DNA of 64,000 bases from Streptomyces sp. TRM68367 (GTDB lineage: Bacteria > Actinomycetota > Actinomycetes > Streptomycetales > Streptomycetaceae): NCBI RefSeq assembly GCF_014495685.1, contig NZ_JACTVI010000001.1, forward strand, positions 128,023-192,022. Direction: 5' to 3'. Below the pieces are notes generated by a model that saw only the letters and a program-made list of their open reading frames with translations, was not told where the DNA came from and ran no database searches. A program made the position numbers and the translations under genes. This document shows positions 54,291 through 62,678 of the stretch, piece by piece; within the stretch, counting starts at the first letter, position 1; each line of letters begins with the position of its first letter.

Positions 54291-55409
54291 ATGAACACCA
54301 AGTCGTTCGTGGCCGTGGCGGTCGGCCTCGGCCTCGTCACGCTGTCCGCGTGCGGGACGTCGTCGTCCGACGGCGGCCAGGGAGCCGGCGGGTCCAAGAA
54401 CGTGACCCTCGTCAGCCATGACTCGTGGGCCGCGTCGAAGGGCGTCATCGCCGCCTTCGAGAAGAGCTCCGGCTACAAGGTCAACGTCCTCAAGGACGGC
54501 GACGCCGGGCAGGCCGTCAACAAGGCGATCCTGACCAAGGACAACCCGCAGGGCGACGTCTTCTTCGGCGTCGACAACACCCTGCTGTCCCGCGCGCTCG
54601 ACAACGGGCTGTTCCAGCCGTACGAGGCGAAGGGCGCCGACCGGGTCGAGCCGGAGTACCGGGCCGACGAGGACGAGCACCGGGTCACGCCGGTCGACAC
54701 CGGCGACATCTGCGTCAACTACGACAAGAAGTACTTCGCCGACCACAAGCTCGCCCCGCCGCGTACCTTCGACGACCTGGTCAAGCCCCAGTACAAGAAC
54801 CTCCTCGTCACCGAGAACGCCGCCACCTCCTCGCCCGGCCTCGGCTTCCTGCTCGGCACGGCCGCCAGGTACGGCGACGGGGGCACCTCCCGCTCGAGCG
54901 AAGCCGAGAGTAGGGGAGGCTGGCAGGGCTACTGGAAGAAACTAAAGGCGAACGGCGTCAAGGTCGTCGACGGCTGGGAGCAGGCCTACAACCAGGAGTT
55001 CTCCGGCTCCAGCAGCGGCAAGAAGGCGAAGGCCGACCGGCCGCTCGTCGTGTCGTACGCCTCGTCGCCGCCCGCCGAGGTCGTCTACGCCGACCCCCGG
55101 CCCAAGACCGCCCCGACCGGCGTGGCGACCGGGACCTGCTTCCGCCAGGTCGAGTACGCGGGCCTGCTGAGCAACGCGCGGAACACCGAGGGCGGCAAGG
55201 CGTTCCTGGACTTCCTGCTCACCAAGCAGTTCCAGCAGGACATGCCGCTCAACATGTTCGTCTACCCGGTGATCAGGGGCGCCCAGGTGCCGCCGGAGTT
55301 CACCCGGTACGGGCCGCAGGCCAAGGATCCCGAGACCATGGACCCGGCGGATATCGCCGACCACCGTGACGAGTGGGTCAAGTCGTGGACGTCACTCGTA
55401 CTGAAGTAG
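54291..55409 (+). CDS. thiB: Thiamine-type ABC transporter substrate-binding lipoprotein
   Basis: 372-residue periplasmic-binding-type lipoprotein: signal with lipobox LSAC (Cys21), then a ThiB/Fbp-type fold (VTLVSHDSWAASKGVI, QGDVFFGVDNTLLSRALDNG, VDTGDICVNYDKKYF, ENAATSSPGLGFLLGTA, VVSYASSPPAEV). Substrate inferred from the upstream TPP riboswitch. Residues about 197-210 (GGTSRSSEAESRGG) interrupt the usual GWQGYWKKL region and are encoded by a dispersed-repeat-like sequence. CAGGAGGAATTCC precedes the ATG. It overlaps the permease gene. Confidence 0.9.
   Translation: MNTKSFVAVAVGLGLVTLSACGTSSSDGGQGAGGSKNVTLVSHDSWAASKGVIAAFEKSSGYKVNVLKDGDAGQAVNKAILTKDNPQGDVFFGVDNTLLSRALDNGLFQPYEAKGADRVEPEYRADEDEHRVTPVDTGDICVNYDKKYFADHKLAPPRTFDDLVKPQYKNLLVTENAATSSPGLGFLLGTAARYGDGGTSRSSEAESRGGWQGYWKKLKANGVKVVDGWEQAYNQEFSGSSSGKKAKADRPLVVSYASSPPAEVVYADPRPKTAPTGVATGTCFRQVEYAGLLSNARNTEGGKAFLDFLLTKQFQQDMPLNMFVYPVIRGAQVPPEFTRYGPQAKDPETMDPADIADHRDEWVKSWTSLVLK
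54878..54919 (+). repeat. Dispersed palindromic repeat inserted in frame in the lipoprotein gene
   Basis: GGGGGCACCTCCCGCTCGAG followed by CGAAGCCGAGAGTAGGGGAG. From memory this is a very common Streptomyces intergenic palindrome (CTCCCGCTCGAGCGAAGCCGAGAGTGGGGGAG type). Here it adds about 13 residues to the protein without a stop or frameshift. Confidence 0.75.
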
Positions 55410-57082
55410 CTGAAGTAGCTGAAGCAGCTGAAGCAGGCGCCCGCAGGGGCCTTCGCGGGAACGCGGTGCGGCTCGGGCTGATGGCCGTGCCCGTCGCGTT
55501 CTTCGCGGTCTTCTTCGCCTACCCCGTCGCCGCGATCACCGAGCGCGGACTGCACGCCGACGGGACCTGGCACCTCGGGCGGATCGTGGAGGTGCTGGCG
55601 CAGCCCGACATCCGGCACGTGCTGTGGTTCACCACCTGGCAGGCGCTCGCCTCCACCGGGCTCACGCTGCTGATCGCGCTCCCCGGCGCATACGTCTTCG
55701 CGCGCTTCGATTTCCGGGGCAAGCAGATCCTGCGGGCGGTCGTCACGGTCCCCTTCGTGCTGCCGACGGTCGTCGTCGGTACGGCGTTCCTGGCGCTCGT
55801 CGGCCGCGGCGGTCTCCTCGACGAGCTGTGGGGCGTACGGCTGGACACCACCGTGTGGGCGATCCTGCTCGCGCACGTCTTCTTCAACTACGCGGTCGTC
55901 GTACGGACCGTCGGCGGCCTGTGGTCCCAGCTCGACCCGCGGCAGGAGGAGGCCGCGCGGATGCTCGGCGCGTCGCGGTCCGCCGCCTGGCGTACGGTCA
56001 CCCTGCCCGCGCTCGCGCCCGCCGTGGCCGCCGCCGCGCTCATGGTCTTCCTGTTCACCTTCACGTCGTTCGGCGTCGTCCAGATCCTCGGCGGGCCCAC
56101 CTTCTCCACCCTCGAGGTCGAGATCTACCGGCAGACGTCCGAGATCTTCGACCTGTCCACAGCGGCCGTCCTGACGATGATCCAGTTCGTGGCGGTGGGC
56201 GCGATCCTCGCCGTGCACGCCTGGACCGTACGGCGGCGGGAGACCGCGCTGCGGCTGGTCGACGCGTCCGTGACGGCGCGCCGGCCGCGCGGGGCCGGGC
56301 AGTGGGCGCTGCTCGCCGGGGTCCTCGGCACCGTCGTCGTCCTGCTCCTGCTGCCGCTGGCGGTGCTGGTGCAGCGCTCCCTCGCCGCACCCGGCTTCGG
56401 CTACTACCGGGCACTGACCCGGGAGGACGGCGGCACGTTCCTCGTCCCGCCGATCGTCGCGATCGGCAACTCGCTGTCGTACGCCGTCGCCGCCACCGCC
56501 ATCGCCGTGGCTGTGGGCGGCCTCGCCGCCGCGGCGCTCGCCCGGCGGGACGCGGGCCGGCTCGTGCGCGGGTTCGACGCGCTGCTGATGCTGCCGCTCG
56601 GCGTGTCCGCGGTGACCGTCGGCTTCGGGTTCCTGATCGCGCTGGACGAGCCGCCGCTGAACCTGCGCCAGTCCTGGATCCTGGTGCCGCTCGCCCAGGC
56701 GCTGGTGGGTGTCCCGTTCGTCGTGCGGACCATGCTGCCCGTGCTGCGGGCGGTGGACGTACGGCTGCGAGAGGCGGCCGCGGTCCTCGGGGCGTCGCCG
56801 TGGCGGGCGTGGCGGGAGGTGGATCTGCCGCTGGTGCGGCGGGCGCTGCTGGTCGCGGCCGGGTTCGCCTTCGCGGTGTCGCTGGGGGAGTTCGGGGCGA
56901 CGGTGTTCATCGCGCGTCCGGACAGTCCGACGCTGCCGGTGGCCGTCGCCCGGCTGCTGGGGCGGCCCGGTGACCTCAACTATGGCCAGGCGATGGCCCT
57001 TTCGACGATTCTGATGGTGGTGTGCGCGGTGGCGCTGCTCGTGCTGGAGCGGCTTCGCACCGACCGGACCGGGGAGTTCTAG
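55385..57082 (+). CDS. thiP: Thiamine-type ABC transporter permease, two fused permease domains
   Basis: 565 residues with about twelve membrane helices and two copies of the binding-protein-dependent permease EAA loop: EEAARMLGASRSAAWRTVTL (about 190) and REAAAVLGASPWRAWREVDL (about 465). This is a ThiP/FbpB-type fused permease. The start region is a 9-base tandem repeat, giving TEVAEVAEAAEA; GTG 55385 is preferred and GTG 55373 is possible. Either overlaps the lipoprotein gene. ATPase follows with no gap. Confidence 0.88.
   Translation: MDVTRTEVAEVAEAAEAGARRGLRGNAVRLGLMAVPVAFFAVFFAYPVAAITERGLHADGTWHLGRIVEVLAQPDIRHVLWFTTWQALASTGLTLLIALPGAYVFARFDFRGKQILRAVVTVPFVLPTVVVGTAFLALVGRGGLLDELWGVRLDTTVWAILLAHVFFNYAVVVRTVGGLWSQLDPRQEEAARMLGASRSAAWRTVTLPALAPAVAAAALMVFLFTFTSFGVVQILGGPTFSTLEVEIYRQTSEIFDLSTAAVLTMIQFVAVGAILAVHAWTVRRRETALRLVDASVTARRPRGAGQWALLAGVLGTVVVLLLLPLAVLVQRSLAAPGFGYYRALTREDGGTFLVPPIVAIGNSLSYAVAATAIAVAVGGLAAAALARRDAGRLVRGFDALLMLPLGVSAVTVGFGFLIALDEPPLNLRQSWILVPLAQALVGVPFVVRTMLPVLRAVDVRLREAAAVLGASPWRAWREVDLPLVRRALLVAAGFAFAVSLGEFGATVFIARPDSPTLPVAVARLLGRPGDLNYGQAMALSTILMVVCAVALLVLERLRTDRTGEF
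55401..55436 (+). repeat. Four 9-bp tandem repeats at the lipoprotein-permease junction
   Basis: CTGAAGTAG, CTGAAGTAG, CTGAAGCAG, CTGAAGCAG in a row. The first copy contains the lipoprotein stop codon (TAG 55407-55409); in the other frame the tract codes the permease N-terminus. It is a slippage-prone site where repeat number changes leave both frames intact. Confidence 0.9.
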
Positions 57083-58102
57083 ATGCTGCTGAGCCTTGAG
57101 GGTGCGACGGTCCGCTTCGGTGGACGGGCCGTGCTCGACGCTGTCGAGCTCGATGTCGCCGAGCACGAGATCGTATGCGTGCTCGGGCCCAGCGGCAGCG
57201 GCAAGTCGACGCTGCTGCGCGCGGTGGCCGGACTCCAACCCCTCGACGCCGGGCGGGTGTTGCTCGACATGCGCGACCAGGCGGGGGTACCCGCGCACCG
57301 GCGCGGGGTCGGGCTGATGTTCCAGGACCACCAGCTGTTCCCGCAGCGGGACGCGGGCGGCAACGTCGCCTTCGGGATGCGGATGCGCGGGGCGTCGAGG
57401 GGCGAACAGGAGGCGCGCGTACGGGAGTTGCTGGACCTCGTCGGGCTGCCGGCAGCCGGACGACGGGCCGTCGCGGCCCTGTCCGGCGGGGAGCAGCAGC
57501 GGGTGGCGCTGGCCCGGGCACTCGCGCCCAGCCCGCGGCTGCTGATGCTGGACGAGCCGCTCGGGCAGCTCGACCGGTCGCTCAGGGAACGCCTGGTCGT
57601 CGAACTGCGGGAGCTGTTCGCGCGGTTGGGGACCACCGTGCTCGCCGTGACGCACGACCAGGGCGAGGCGTTCGCGCTCGCCGACCGGGTCGTGGTGATG
57701 CGGAACGGGCGGATCGCCCAGTCCGGTACGCCCCTTGAGGTGTGGCAGCGGCCGGCCGACGCCTTCGTGGCGCGCTTCCTCGGCTTCGACAACGTGGTCG
57801 ACGCGGCGGTGAGCGGGCAGGCCGCAAACACGCCGTGGGGGAAGGTGCCGGTGCCGGCAGGCGCGCCGCAGGGTTCACGCACGCTGCTCGTCCGTCCGGC
57901 CGGCGTCCGGCTGCTGCCCGCCGACGAGGGGCTGGGCTGCACGGTCACCGCCCGCACCTTCAAGGGCACCCATGTCGCCGTCCACCTGCAGCCCGAGGAC
58001 GCACCACGCCTGGAGGCGGCGTGCACGCTGCGGGCGGCGCCGGATGTGGGGGACGAGGTCGGTGTGGAGTTCGACGGGGCGGAAATCGTCGTGCTGGGGT
58101 GA
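57083..58102 (+). CDS. thiQ: Thiamine-type ABC transporter ATP-binding protein
   Basis: 339 residues: Walker A GPSGSGKST (residues 35-43), Q-loop FQDHQLFPQRDAGGNVAFGM, signature ALSGGEQQRVALARALA, Walker B LLMLDEPLGQLD, H-loop VTHDQGEAFALADRV, and a C-terminal regulatory (TOBE-like) domain from about residue 240. Starts directly after the permease stop. Completes the importer controlled by the TPP riboswitch. Confidence 0.92.
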   Translation: MLLSLEGATVRFGGRAVLDAVELDVAEHEIVCVLGPSGSGKSTLLRAVAGLQPLDAGRVLLDMRDQAGVPAHRRGVGLMFQDHQLFPQRDAGGNVAFGMRMRGASRGEQEARVRELLDLVGLPAAGRRAVAALSGGEQQRVALARALAPSPRLLMLDEPLGQLDRSLRERLVVELRELFARLGTTVLAVTHDQGEAFALADRVVVMRNGRIAQSGTPLEVWQRPADAFVARFLGFDNVVDAAVSGQAANTPWGKVPVPAGAPQGSRTLLVRPAGVRLLPADEGLGCTVTARTFKGTHVAVHLQPEDAPRLEAACTLRAAPDVGDEVGVEFDGAEIVVLG

Positions 58103-58127
58103 TCGGGCGGGCCCTAGGGTGCGGGAT

Positions 58128-58754
58128 ATGACGTTTCTGCCACACGACCGTTACTGCGACGAGATCGCCCACCAGGTGGGGCAGCTGAGGGCCGTGGTGA
58201 CCTCCGGCGCCGACCTCACCGCGACGGTGCCGACCGGCCCGGACTGGTCACTGGAGCAACTCGTACGGCATATGGGCGAGGCCCTGTGCTGGGTGGAGTT
58301 GCTGGTCCGCATCCGCGCCCAGGAGGACATCCCCGAGGAGCAGGTACCGGGGGCCGCCGGCCCCGAGGCCCGGGGCGACGCCGCCGCGCTGGACGCGTGG
58401 CTGGCGGAGACGGGCGAGCGGGTCGTCGCCACGCTGCGGGAGGCCGGGCCCGACACGAAGGTGTGGTCATGGGCCGGAGTCCCCAACGCCGGATTCTGGG
58501 CCCGCCGTATGGCGCACGAGATCACCGTCCACCGGGCCGACGCCACCCTCGCCGTCGGTCTGCCCTACGAGGTCGCGCCCGAGATCGCCGCCGACGCGAT
58601 CGACGAGTGGGCCCGCCCCCGGAAGCGGGAGCGGGCCACCGTAGGGCCGGAAGCGGCGGGCGTCAGCGGTCGTTGCCGCTGCCGCGGCGGCGCATGCCGT
58701 AGAAGACCGCGCCGCCGCCGAGCACGACGAGCGCGGCGGCGATGCCGGCGATGA
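58128..58754 (+). pseudogene. 3'-truncated MDMPI-fold (TIGR03083-like) gene
   Basis: ATG 58128 starts a typical mycothiol-dependent maleylpyruvate isomerase N-terminal helical domain: FLPHDRYCDEIAHQVGQLRA, TGPDWSLEQLVRHMGEALCW, NAGFWARRMAHEITVHRADA and EIAADAIDEWA. After about residue 163 the homology stops ([20 protein letters not shown]) and the frame continues as an Arg-rich tail on the opposite strand of the surface-protein gene that ends at 58663. The usual C-terminal domain is absent. A deletion that joined the two genes is the simplest explanation. The N-terminal domain might still fold. Confidence 0.7.
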
Positions 58755-59367
58755 TGCCGGTGTTGGAGTTGGCGCCGGTCTCGGCGAGGTTCGAGTCACC
58801 GGCACCGTTCGCGGGCGACGGGGCGTTGTTCGCGGTGTCCGCGGGTGGGGCGCCCTCGGTCTTCGACGAAGCCGGGGCTCCGGGCTCCTCGGCCGGGGTC
58901 CTGGCGTCGTCCGACGGCGTCGGGGCCGGGGTGGCCGGCGGGGCCGGGTTCTCCTTCTTCTTGCAGGCCGTCGACGGGGTGGTCAGGTTCGGCTTGATGT
59001 CCTCGTCGACATAGTCCTCGGCCTTGATGTGGACGCGGTACTCGGCGTTCGGCTTCCAGTCCTCGGCGAAGCTGATGGTGACGCCTTCGCGCGAGCCCTT
59101 GACCACCTGCTCGCCGACCTTCTTCAGGTCGGCGCCGTTGTTCTCCAGGAACACCGAGACCGTGGCCGGGACGCCGGAGGGGTCCACGTCGGTGACGGTG
59201 ATGACACCCTTGTCACCGTTACACGTCGCCGCGGCGGAGAACTCGCTGATGCTGCACGCGAGCGCGTTGCCCGCGGCGCCGAGCGCGAGTGCGGCCGAGG
59301 CGGAGGCGACACCGAGGATGCGCACGGAACGCACGACCGTACGGCGGGATACAGACAGGACTGACAC
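58663..59367 (-). CDS. LAETG-type cell-surface protein (sortase substrate)
   Basis: 234 residues: N-terminal signal ([20 protein letters not shown] followed by NALAC), an extracellular domain ([38 protein letters not shown]), a Pro/Ala/Thr-rich wall-spanning stretch, then the sorting signal LAETG, a membrane helix ([20 protein letters not shown]) and a basic tail ([11 protein letters not shown]). LAxTG motifs are the preferred targets of Streptomyces class E sortases; no sortase gene is in the window. It overlaps the 3' end of the truncated gene on the other strand. Confidence 0.9.
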   Translation of the reverse strand: MSVLSVSRRTVVRSVRILGVASASAALALGAAGNALACSISEFSAAATCNGDKGVITVTDVDPSGVPATVSVFLENNGADLKKVGEQVVKGSREGVTISFAEDWKPNAEYRVHIKAEDYVDEDIKPNLTTPSTACKKKENPAPPATPAPTPSDDARTPAEEPGAPASSKTEGAPPADTANNAPSPANGAGDSNLAETGANSNTGIIAGIAAALVVLGGGAVFYGMRRRGSGNDR

Positions 59368-59516
59368 GTTTGTCCTTCACGGGATGCGCGAATGCGGGGG
59401 GGGCTGAGGGAGTACTGACGAGGCATCAGCATTCCCGGGAGGCTCACAGGTCTATAAGCGCGGCATAAGGAGTGTCAACGCGTATGCGCTTCAGTGGGCC
59501 AGGCTTTGCCCGCTTA

Positions 59517-60638
59517 TTAACCACCGAGACGTTTCAACGCCTCGGGCGCCTCCTCGATCCGGTCCACCAGCGCGATCCGCGCCTCCATCGACCGCCCCCG
59601 CGCCAGCGACTGCAGCAGCGGCCAGGTCGGCAGCTTCTCCGTCCAGTGCGCCCGGTTCACCAGGACCATGGGCGTGGCCTCGCCGCGGGACTCGTAGTAG
59701 TTCGGCGTCGCGTTGTCGAAGACCTCCTGTACGGTGCCGGCGGCGCCCGGCAGGAACACCACGCCCGCGTTCGAGCGGGCCAGCAGGCCGTCCTCGCGGG
59801 TGGCGTTGGCGAAGTACTTGGCGATGTGGGAGGCGAAGGCGTTCGGCGGCTCGTGGCCGTAGAACCAGGTGGGGATCCCGACGGAGTGGTTGCCCTTCGG
59901 CCAGCGCTCGCGCACCTCGAAGGCGGACCGGGCCCAGTCGGTGATCGACGGGGTGAACGACGGTGCCTTCGCGAGGAGCCGGCAGGCCTCCTCCAGCATC
60001 GCGTCGTCGTACGGCGCCGCGTACGCGCCCAGGTTCGCCGCCTCCATCGCGCCCGGGCCGCCGCCCGTGGCCACCGTGAACCCTTCGAGGGACAGCGCGC
60101 GCCCGAGCCGGGCCGCGCCCTCGTAGACCTCCGTGCCGCGGGCCATCGCGTGGCCGCCCATCACGCCCACCACCCGTGCACCGCGCAGGAGCTCGTCGAG
60201 GGCGTCGGAGACCGAGTCGTCGTGGACGGCACGCAGCATGGACGCGTAGATGTCGCCGTCGGCCTTGGTGCGCTGGAACCAGGCGTACGCGAGGGCGTCC
60301 GGCGTGTTCTCGTAGCCCTTGTCGAGCGAGGCGAACAACTCGTCGGGCGTGTAGACGCGCCCCCGGTACGGGTCGAACGGCAGGCCCGGGACGGGCGGGA
60401 AGACCAGGGCGCCGTCGGCGCGGACCTTGGCCGCCGCCTCCTCCCGCATGGCGCAGCCGAGGAAGGCGGCTCCCGCGGTGTCGGTGGTGAGCAACTCCCG
60501 GGTGCGGTCCGTCAGATCGACGGCCTGGACGCGGAAGCCGGCGAGAGTGCCGCGGGCCGAGACGACCGCGTCGAACTCCTCGGTCGTCTCTATCTCATGG
60601 TCGTCGTGGTGGGCCGAATGGGCGGGGCTCGTCTGCAC
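59517..60638 (-). CDS. LOG-family (lysine decarboxylase-like) protein
   Basis: 373 residues. Contains the LOG motifs in diverged form: VVGVMGGHAMARG, ATGGGPGAMEAANLGAYAAP (the GGGxGxM part) and FLPGAAGTVQEVFDNAT (the PGGxGTxxE part, with Ala-Ala for Gly-x). LOG proteins release free cytokinins or act as nucleotide 5'-monophosphate phosphoribohydrolases; this longer bacterial form has an extra N-terminal domain of about 130 residues and its substrate is unknown. It has a TAA stop, uncommon here. Confidence 0.82.
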   Translation of the reverse strand: MQTSPAHSAHHDDHEIETTEEFDAVVSARGTLAGFRVQAVDLTDRTRELLTTDTAGAAFLGCAMREEAAAKVRADGALVFPPVPGLPFDPYRGRVYTPDELFASLDKGYENTPDALAYAWFQRTKADGDIYASMLRAVHDDSVSDALDELLRGARVVGVMGGHAMARGTEVYEGAARLGRALSLEGFTVATGGGPGAMEAANLGAYAAPYDDAMLEEACRLLAKAPSFTPSITDWARSAFEVRERWPKGNHSVGIPTWFYGHEPPNAFASHIAKYFANATREDGLLARSNAGVVFLPGAAGTVQEVFDNATPNYYESRGEATPMVLVNRAHWTEKLPTWPLLQSLARGRSMEARIALVDRIEEAPEALKRLGG

Positions 60639-60662
60639 CCGCCCATGCTATGCACGGCGGGC

Positions 60663-61070
60663 TCAGCCCTCGACGGCGGACGGGTCCATCCACACGACCT
60701 CCCAGGTGTGGCCGTCGAGGTCGTCGAAGGAACGGCCGTACATGAAGCCGTGGTCCTGCGTCTCGCCGGCGATCGAGCCGCCCGCCGCGACCGCCTTGTC
60801 GACCAGCTCGTCGACCTTCCCGCGGCTCTCGGCGCTGAGCGCGAGCAGTACCTCGCTGGTCTTCTTCGCGTCGGCGATCTCCTTCTTGGTGAACTCCGCG
60901 TAGCGCGGCCTGGTGTGCACCATGGCGACGATGGCGTCGCTGATCACGACGGAGGCGGTCTTGTCGTCGCTGAACTGGTCGTTGATCGTGTAGCCGAGCT
61001 CTGTGAAGAACTTCTTGGCGGCGTCCAGGTCGTGGGTGGCCAGGTTCACGAAGATCATCTGCTGGTACAT
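60663..61070 (-). CDS. VOC (glyoxalase/bleomycin-resistance fold) protein
   Basis: 135 residues with two VOC beta-alpha modules: MIFVNLATHDLDAAKKFFTE, YTINDQFSDDKTASVVISDA, and DHGFMYGRSFDDLDGHTWEV near the end, with possible metal ligands (His and Glu) in the last module. Substrate unknown. I take the ATG at 61070 (MYQQMIFVNL), preceded by GAGAGACC; a longer frame to 61136 adds a Pro/Arg-rich stretch without support. Confidence 0.87.
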   Translation of the reverse strand: MYQQMIFVNLATHDLDAAKKFFTELGYTINDQFSDDKTASVVISDAIVAMVHTRPRYAEFTKKEIADAKKTSEVLLALSAESRGKVDELVDKAVAAGGSIAGETQDHGFMYGRSFDDLDGHTWEVVWMDPSAVEG

Positions 61071-61169
61071 GTGCGGTCTCTCCCATCGGGTTCGTGATGT
61101 TCGATGGGGTAGACGGGGGGCCGGTGCGGAACTCATCGGTGGGCGGAGATTTTTTTTCGCGCGATTTTT

Positions 61170-62678
61170 TCAGCGGGCCAGGGCGAGTGCCGCCAGCTCG
61201 GCGACGAGCACGGTGAGCGGGCCGAAGAGGGCGAGCAGCGCGCCGGCGCGCAGGGCGGCGGCGCTGCGCAGCATGGTCGCCGGGGCGCCGAGGCGGAGCA
61301 GGGCGGCGGTGGTGTCGGCGCGGGCGTGCTTGGCCTCCACGGCGGAGGTGAGGAGCGTGGCCACGGTGCAGCCGATGACGAGGAGTGCGCCGAGGGTGGC
61401 GAGGGGGTCGAGGGAGGTGGCGTCGGTGTCGTGGAGCGCGGGTGTGGCGTACGCCGCGGAGGTGACGGCGCAGACGACGCCCAGGGGGCGGCCGATGCGG
61501 GTGGCTTCCGCCATGAGGACGCGGCCGGCGAGGAGGCGGAGGGCGCCGGGGCGGGCGGTCTGGAGGAGGCGGCCGCAGAGGTGGGTGAGGCCGGGGCCGG
61601 CGAGGGCGAGGCCGAGGGCGGTGAGGGCCCAGCCGAGGAGGGTGGAGCCGGTGGCCCTGCCGGTCGCGTAGGACTGTACGGCGAGGCCGGCGGTGAGGGT
61701 GGCGATGCCCCAGGGGAGGCCGGCGGGCTGGAGGTCGGTGCGTGGGGACGGTGCTTGTGCTGTGCCCGGCGTTGGTGTGGGCCGGGGGTCGGGTGCGCAG
61801 CCCGGCGCCGGCGGGGTGCCGTCCGCGCCCACCCGTGCCGCCCCAGCGGCACGACTGCCCGCGGGCTGGTGGCCGTGGGGCTGGGCGCCGTCGTTGTCTG
61901 CGGGCTGGGGGCTGTCTGGCTGAGCGCCGTCGCCGGCGGCAGCGTAGTGGTGTGGCTGGGTGTCGTTGCCGGCTGTGGGGTGGTGGTGTGGTTGGGCGCC
62001 TGGTGTGGGAGGGCGGAGGGGGGCGGGCACGTCGCCGGTTGCCGTCCGGATGCGCAGGTGCGCGCCGAAGCGGCCGTACGAGCCGAAAGTCTCGCGTGTG
62101 CCTGATCGCTTGTAGGCGCCGAAGGGGCCGTATCTCCGGGGCGCTCGGTGTGCCGGTGCGGGGCTCGCTTCTCTTGGGCGCAGCAGGACCGCCACCACCC
62201 CGGACGCGATCGCCGGGACCAGGGACAGCAGGGTGAGGGCCGCCGGGAGGGGGAGGGGCCGGTCCGCGGCCAGGACGTCGGTGGCCGCGCCGTCGAAGGG
62301 CATGCCCGTCAGGTCGCCGCGGAGGTGGAGGAAGAAGAGGAGGGCCAGCATCGAGCCGAGCGTGCAGGACAGCGCCGTCGTCGTGGCCGAGATGGCCATG
62401 AGGCGGGCCGGGCCCAGGCCGATGGCCGACAGGCCGGGCACGGGGCGGGTGCCGGGGTCGGTGCGGGCCACGGCGGTCGCGAAGTGGACCGTGGCGGCCA
62501 GGGGAGCCGCGCACCAGGCCAGGCGGAGGGCCGAGGCGCCGGGGGAGTCCGGGTGGCTCATCGCGTGGCCGAGGGCGCACAGCAGCAGGAAACCGGTGCC
62601 CGCCGAGGCCGCCGCGACCAGCAGGCGGCGCAGGTGGACGGCGGGCTGGGCGCCGCGGGTCAGACGGAGAGCGAGCAC
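61170..62678 (-). CDS. ABC exporter permease (FtsX-like), with a repeat-derived linker
   Basis: 502-residue membrane protein with about ten hydrophobic segments (RLLVAAASAGTGFLLLCALG, LMAISATTTALSCTL, ALTLLSLVPAIASGVVAV, then a second half such as LGVVCAVTSAAYATPA). GTG 62678 overlaps the end of the ATPase gene by 19 bases, showing they form one transporter; FtsX-like architecture and MacB-type exporter function are inferred. Between the halves is a long hydrophilic stretch (about residues 205-310) rich in Pro, Gln, His and Ala (GAQPHHHPTAGN, AQPHGHQPAG). Part of it (about 278-306) is encoded by the dispersed element at 61762-61844. Confidence 0.82.
   Translation of the reverse strand: MLALRLTRGAQPAVHLRRLLVAAASAGTGFLLLCALGHAMSHPDSPGASALRLAWCAAPLAATVHFATAVARTDPGTRPVPGLSAIGLGPARLMAISATTTALSCTLGSMLALLFFLHLRGDLTGMPFDGAATDVLAADRPLPLPAALTLLSLVPAIASGVVAVLLRPREASPAPAHRAPRRYGPFGAYKRSGTRETFGSYGRFGAHLRIRTATGDVPAPLRPPTPGAQPHHHPTAGNDTQPHHYAAAGDGAQPDSPQPADNDGAQPHGHQPAGSRAAGAARVGADGTPPAPGCAPDPRPTPTPGTAQAPSPRTDLQPAGLPWGIATLTAGLAVQSYATGRATGSTLLGWALTALGLALAGPGLTHLCGRLLQTARPGALRLLAGRVLMAEATRIGRPLGVVCAVTSAAYATPALHDTDATSLDPLATLGALLVIGCTVATLLTSAVEAKHARADTTAALLRLGAPATMLRSAAALRAGALLALFGPLTVLVAELAALALAR
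61762..61844 (+). repeat. Dispersed repeat element, copy 3, inside a coding sequence
   Basis: Contains GTGCCCGGCGTTGGTGTGGG, GCGCAGCCCGGCGCCGGCGG and GTGCCGTCCGCGCCCACCCG. Relatives are at 46366 (same strand) and 33594 (opposite strand). This copy lies inside the minus-strand permease gene and is translated in frame as a Pro/Ala/Gly-rich linker. Confidence 0.75.

Noticed and set aside
59472..61097. 541-codon plus-strand open frame opposite the LOG and VOC genes
   Set aside because: Gly/Val/Arg-rich without motifs; the minus-strand genes have clear families and starts.
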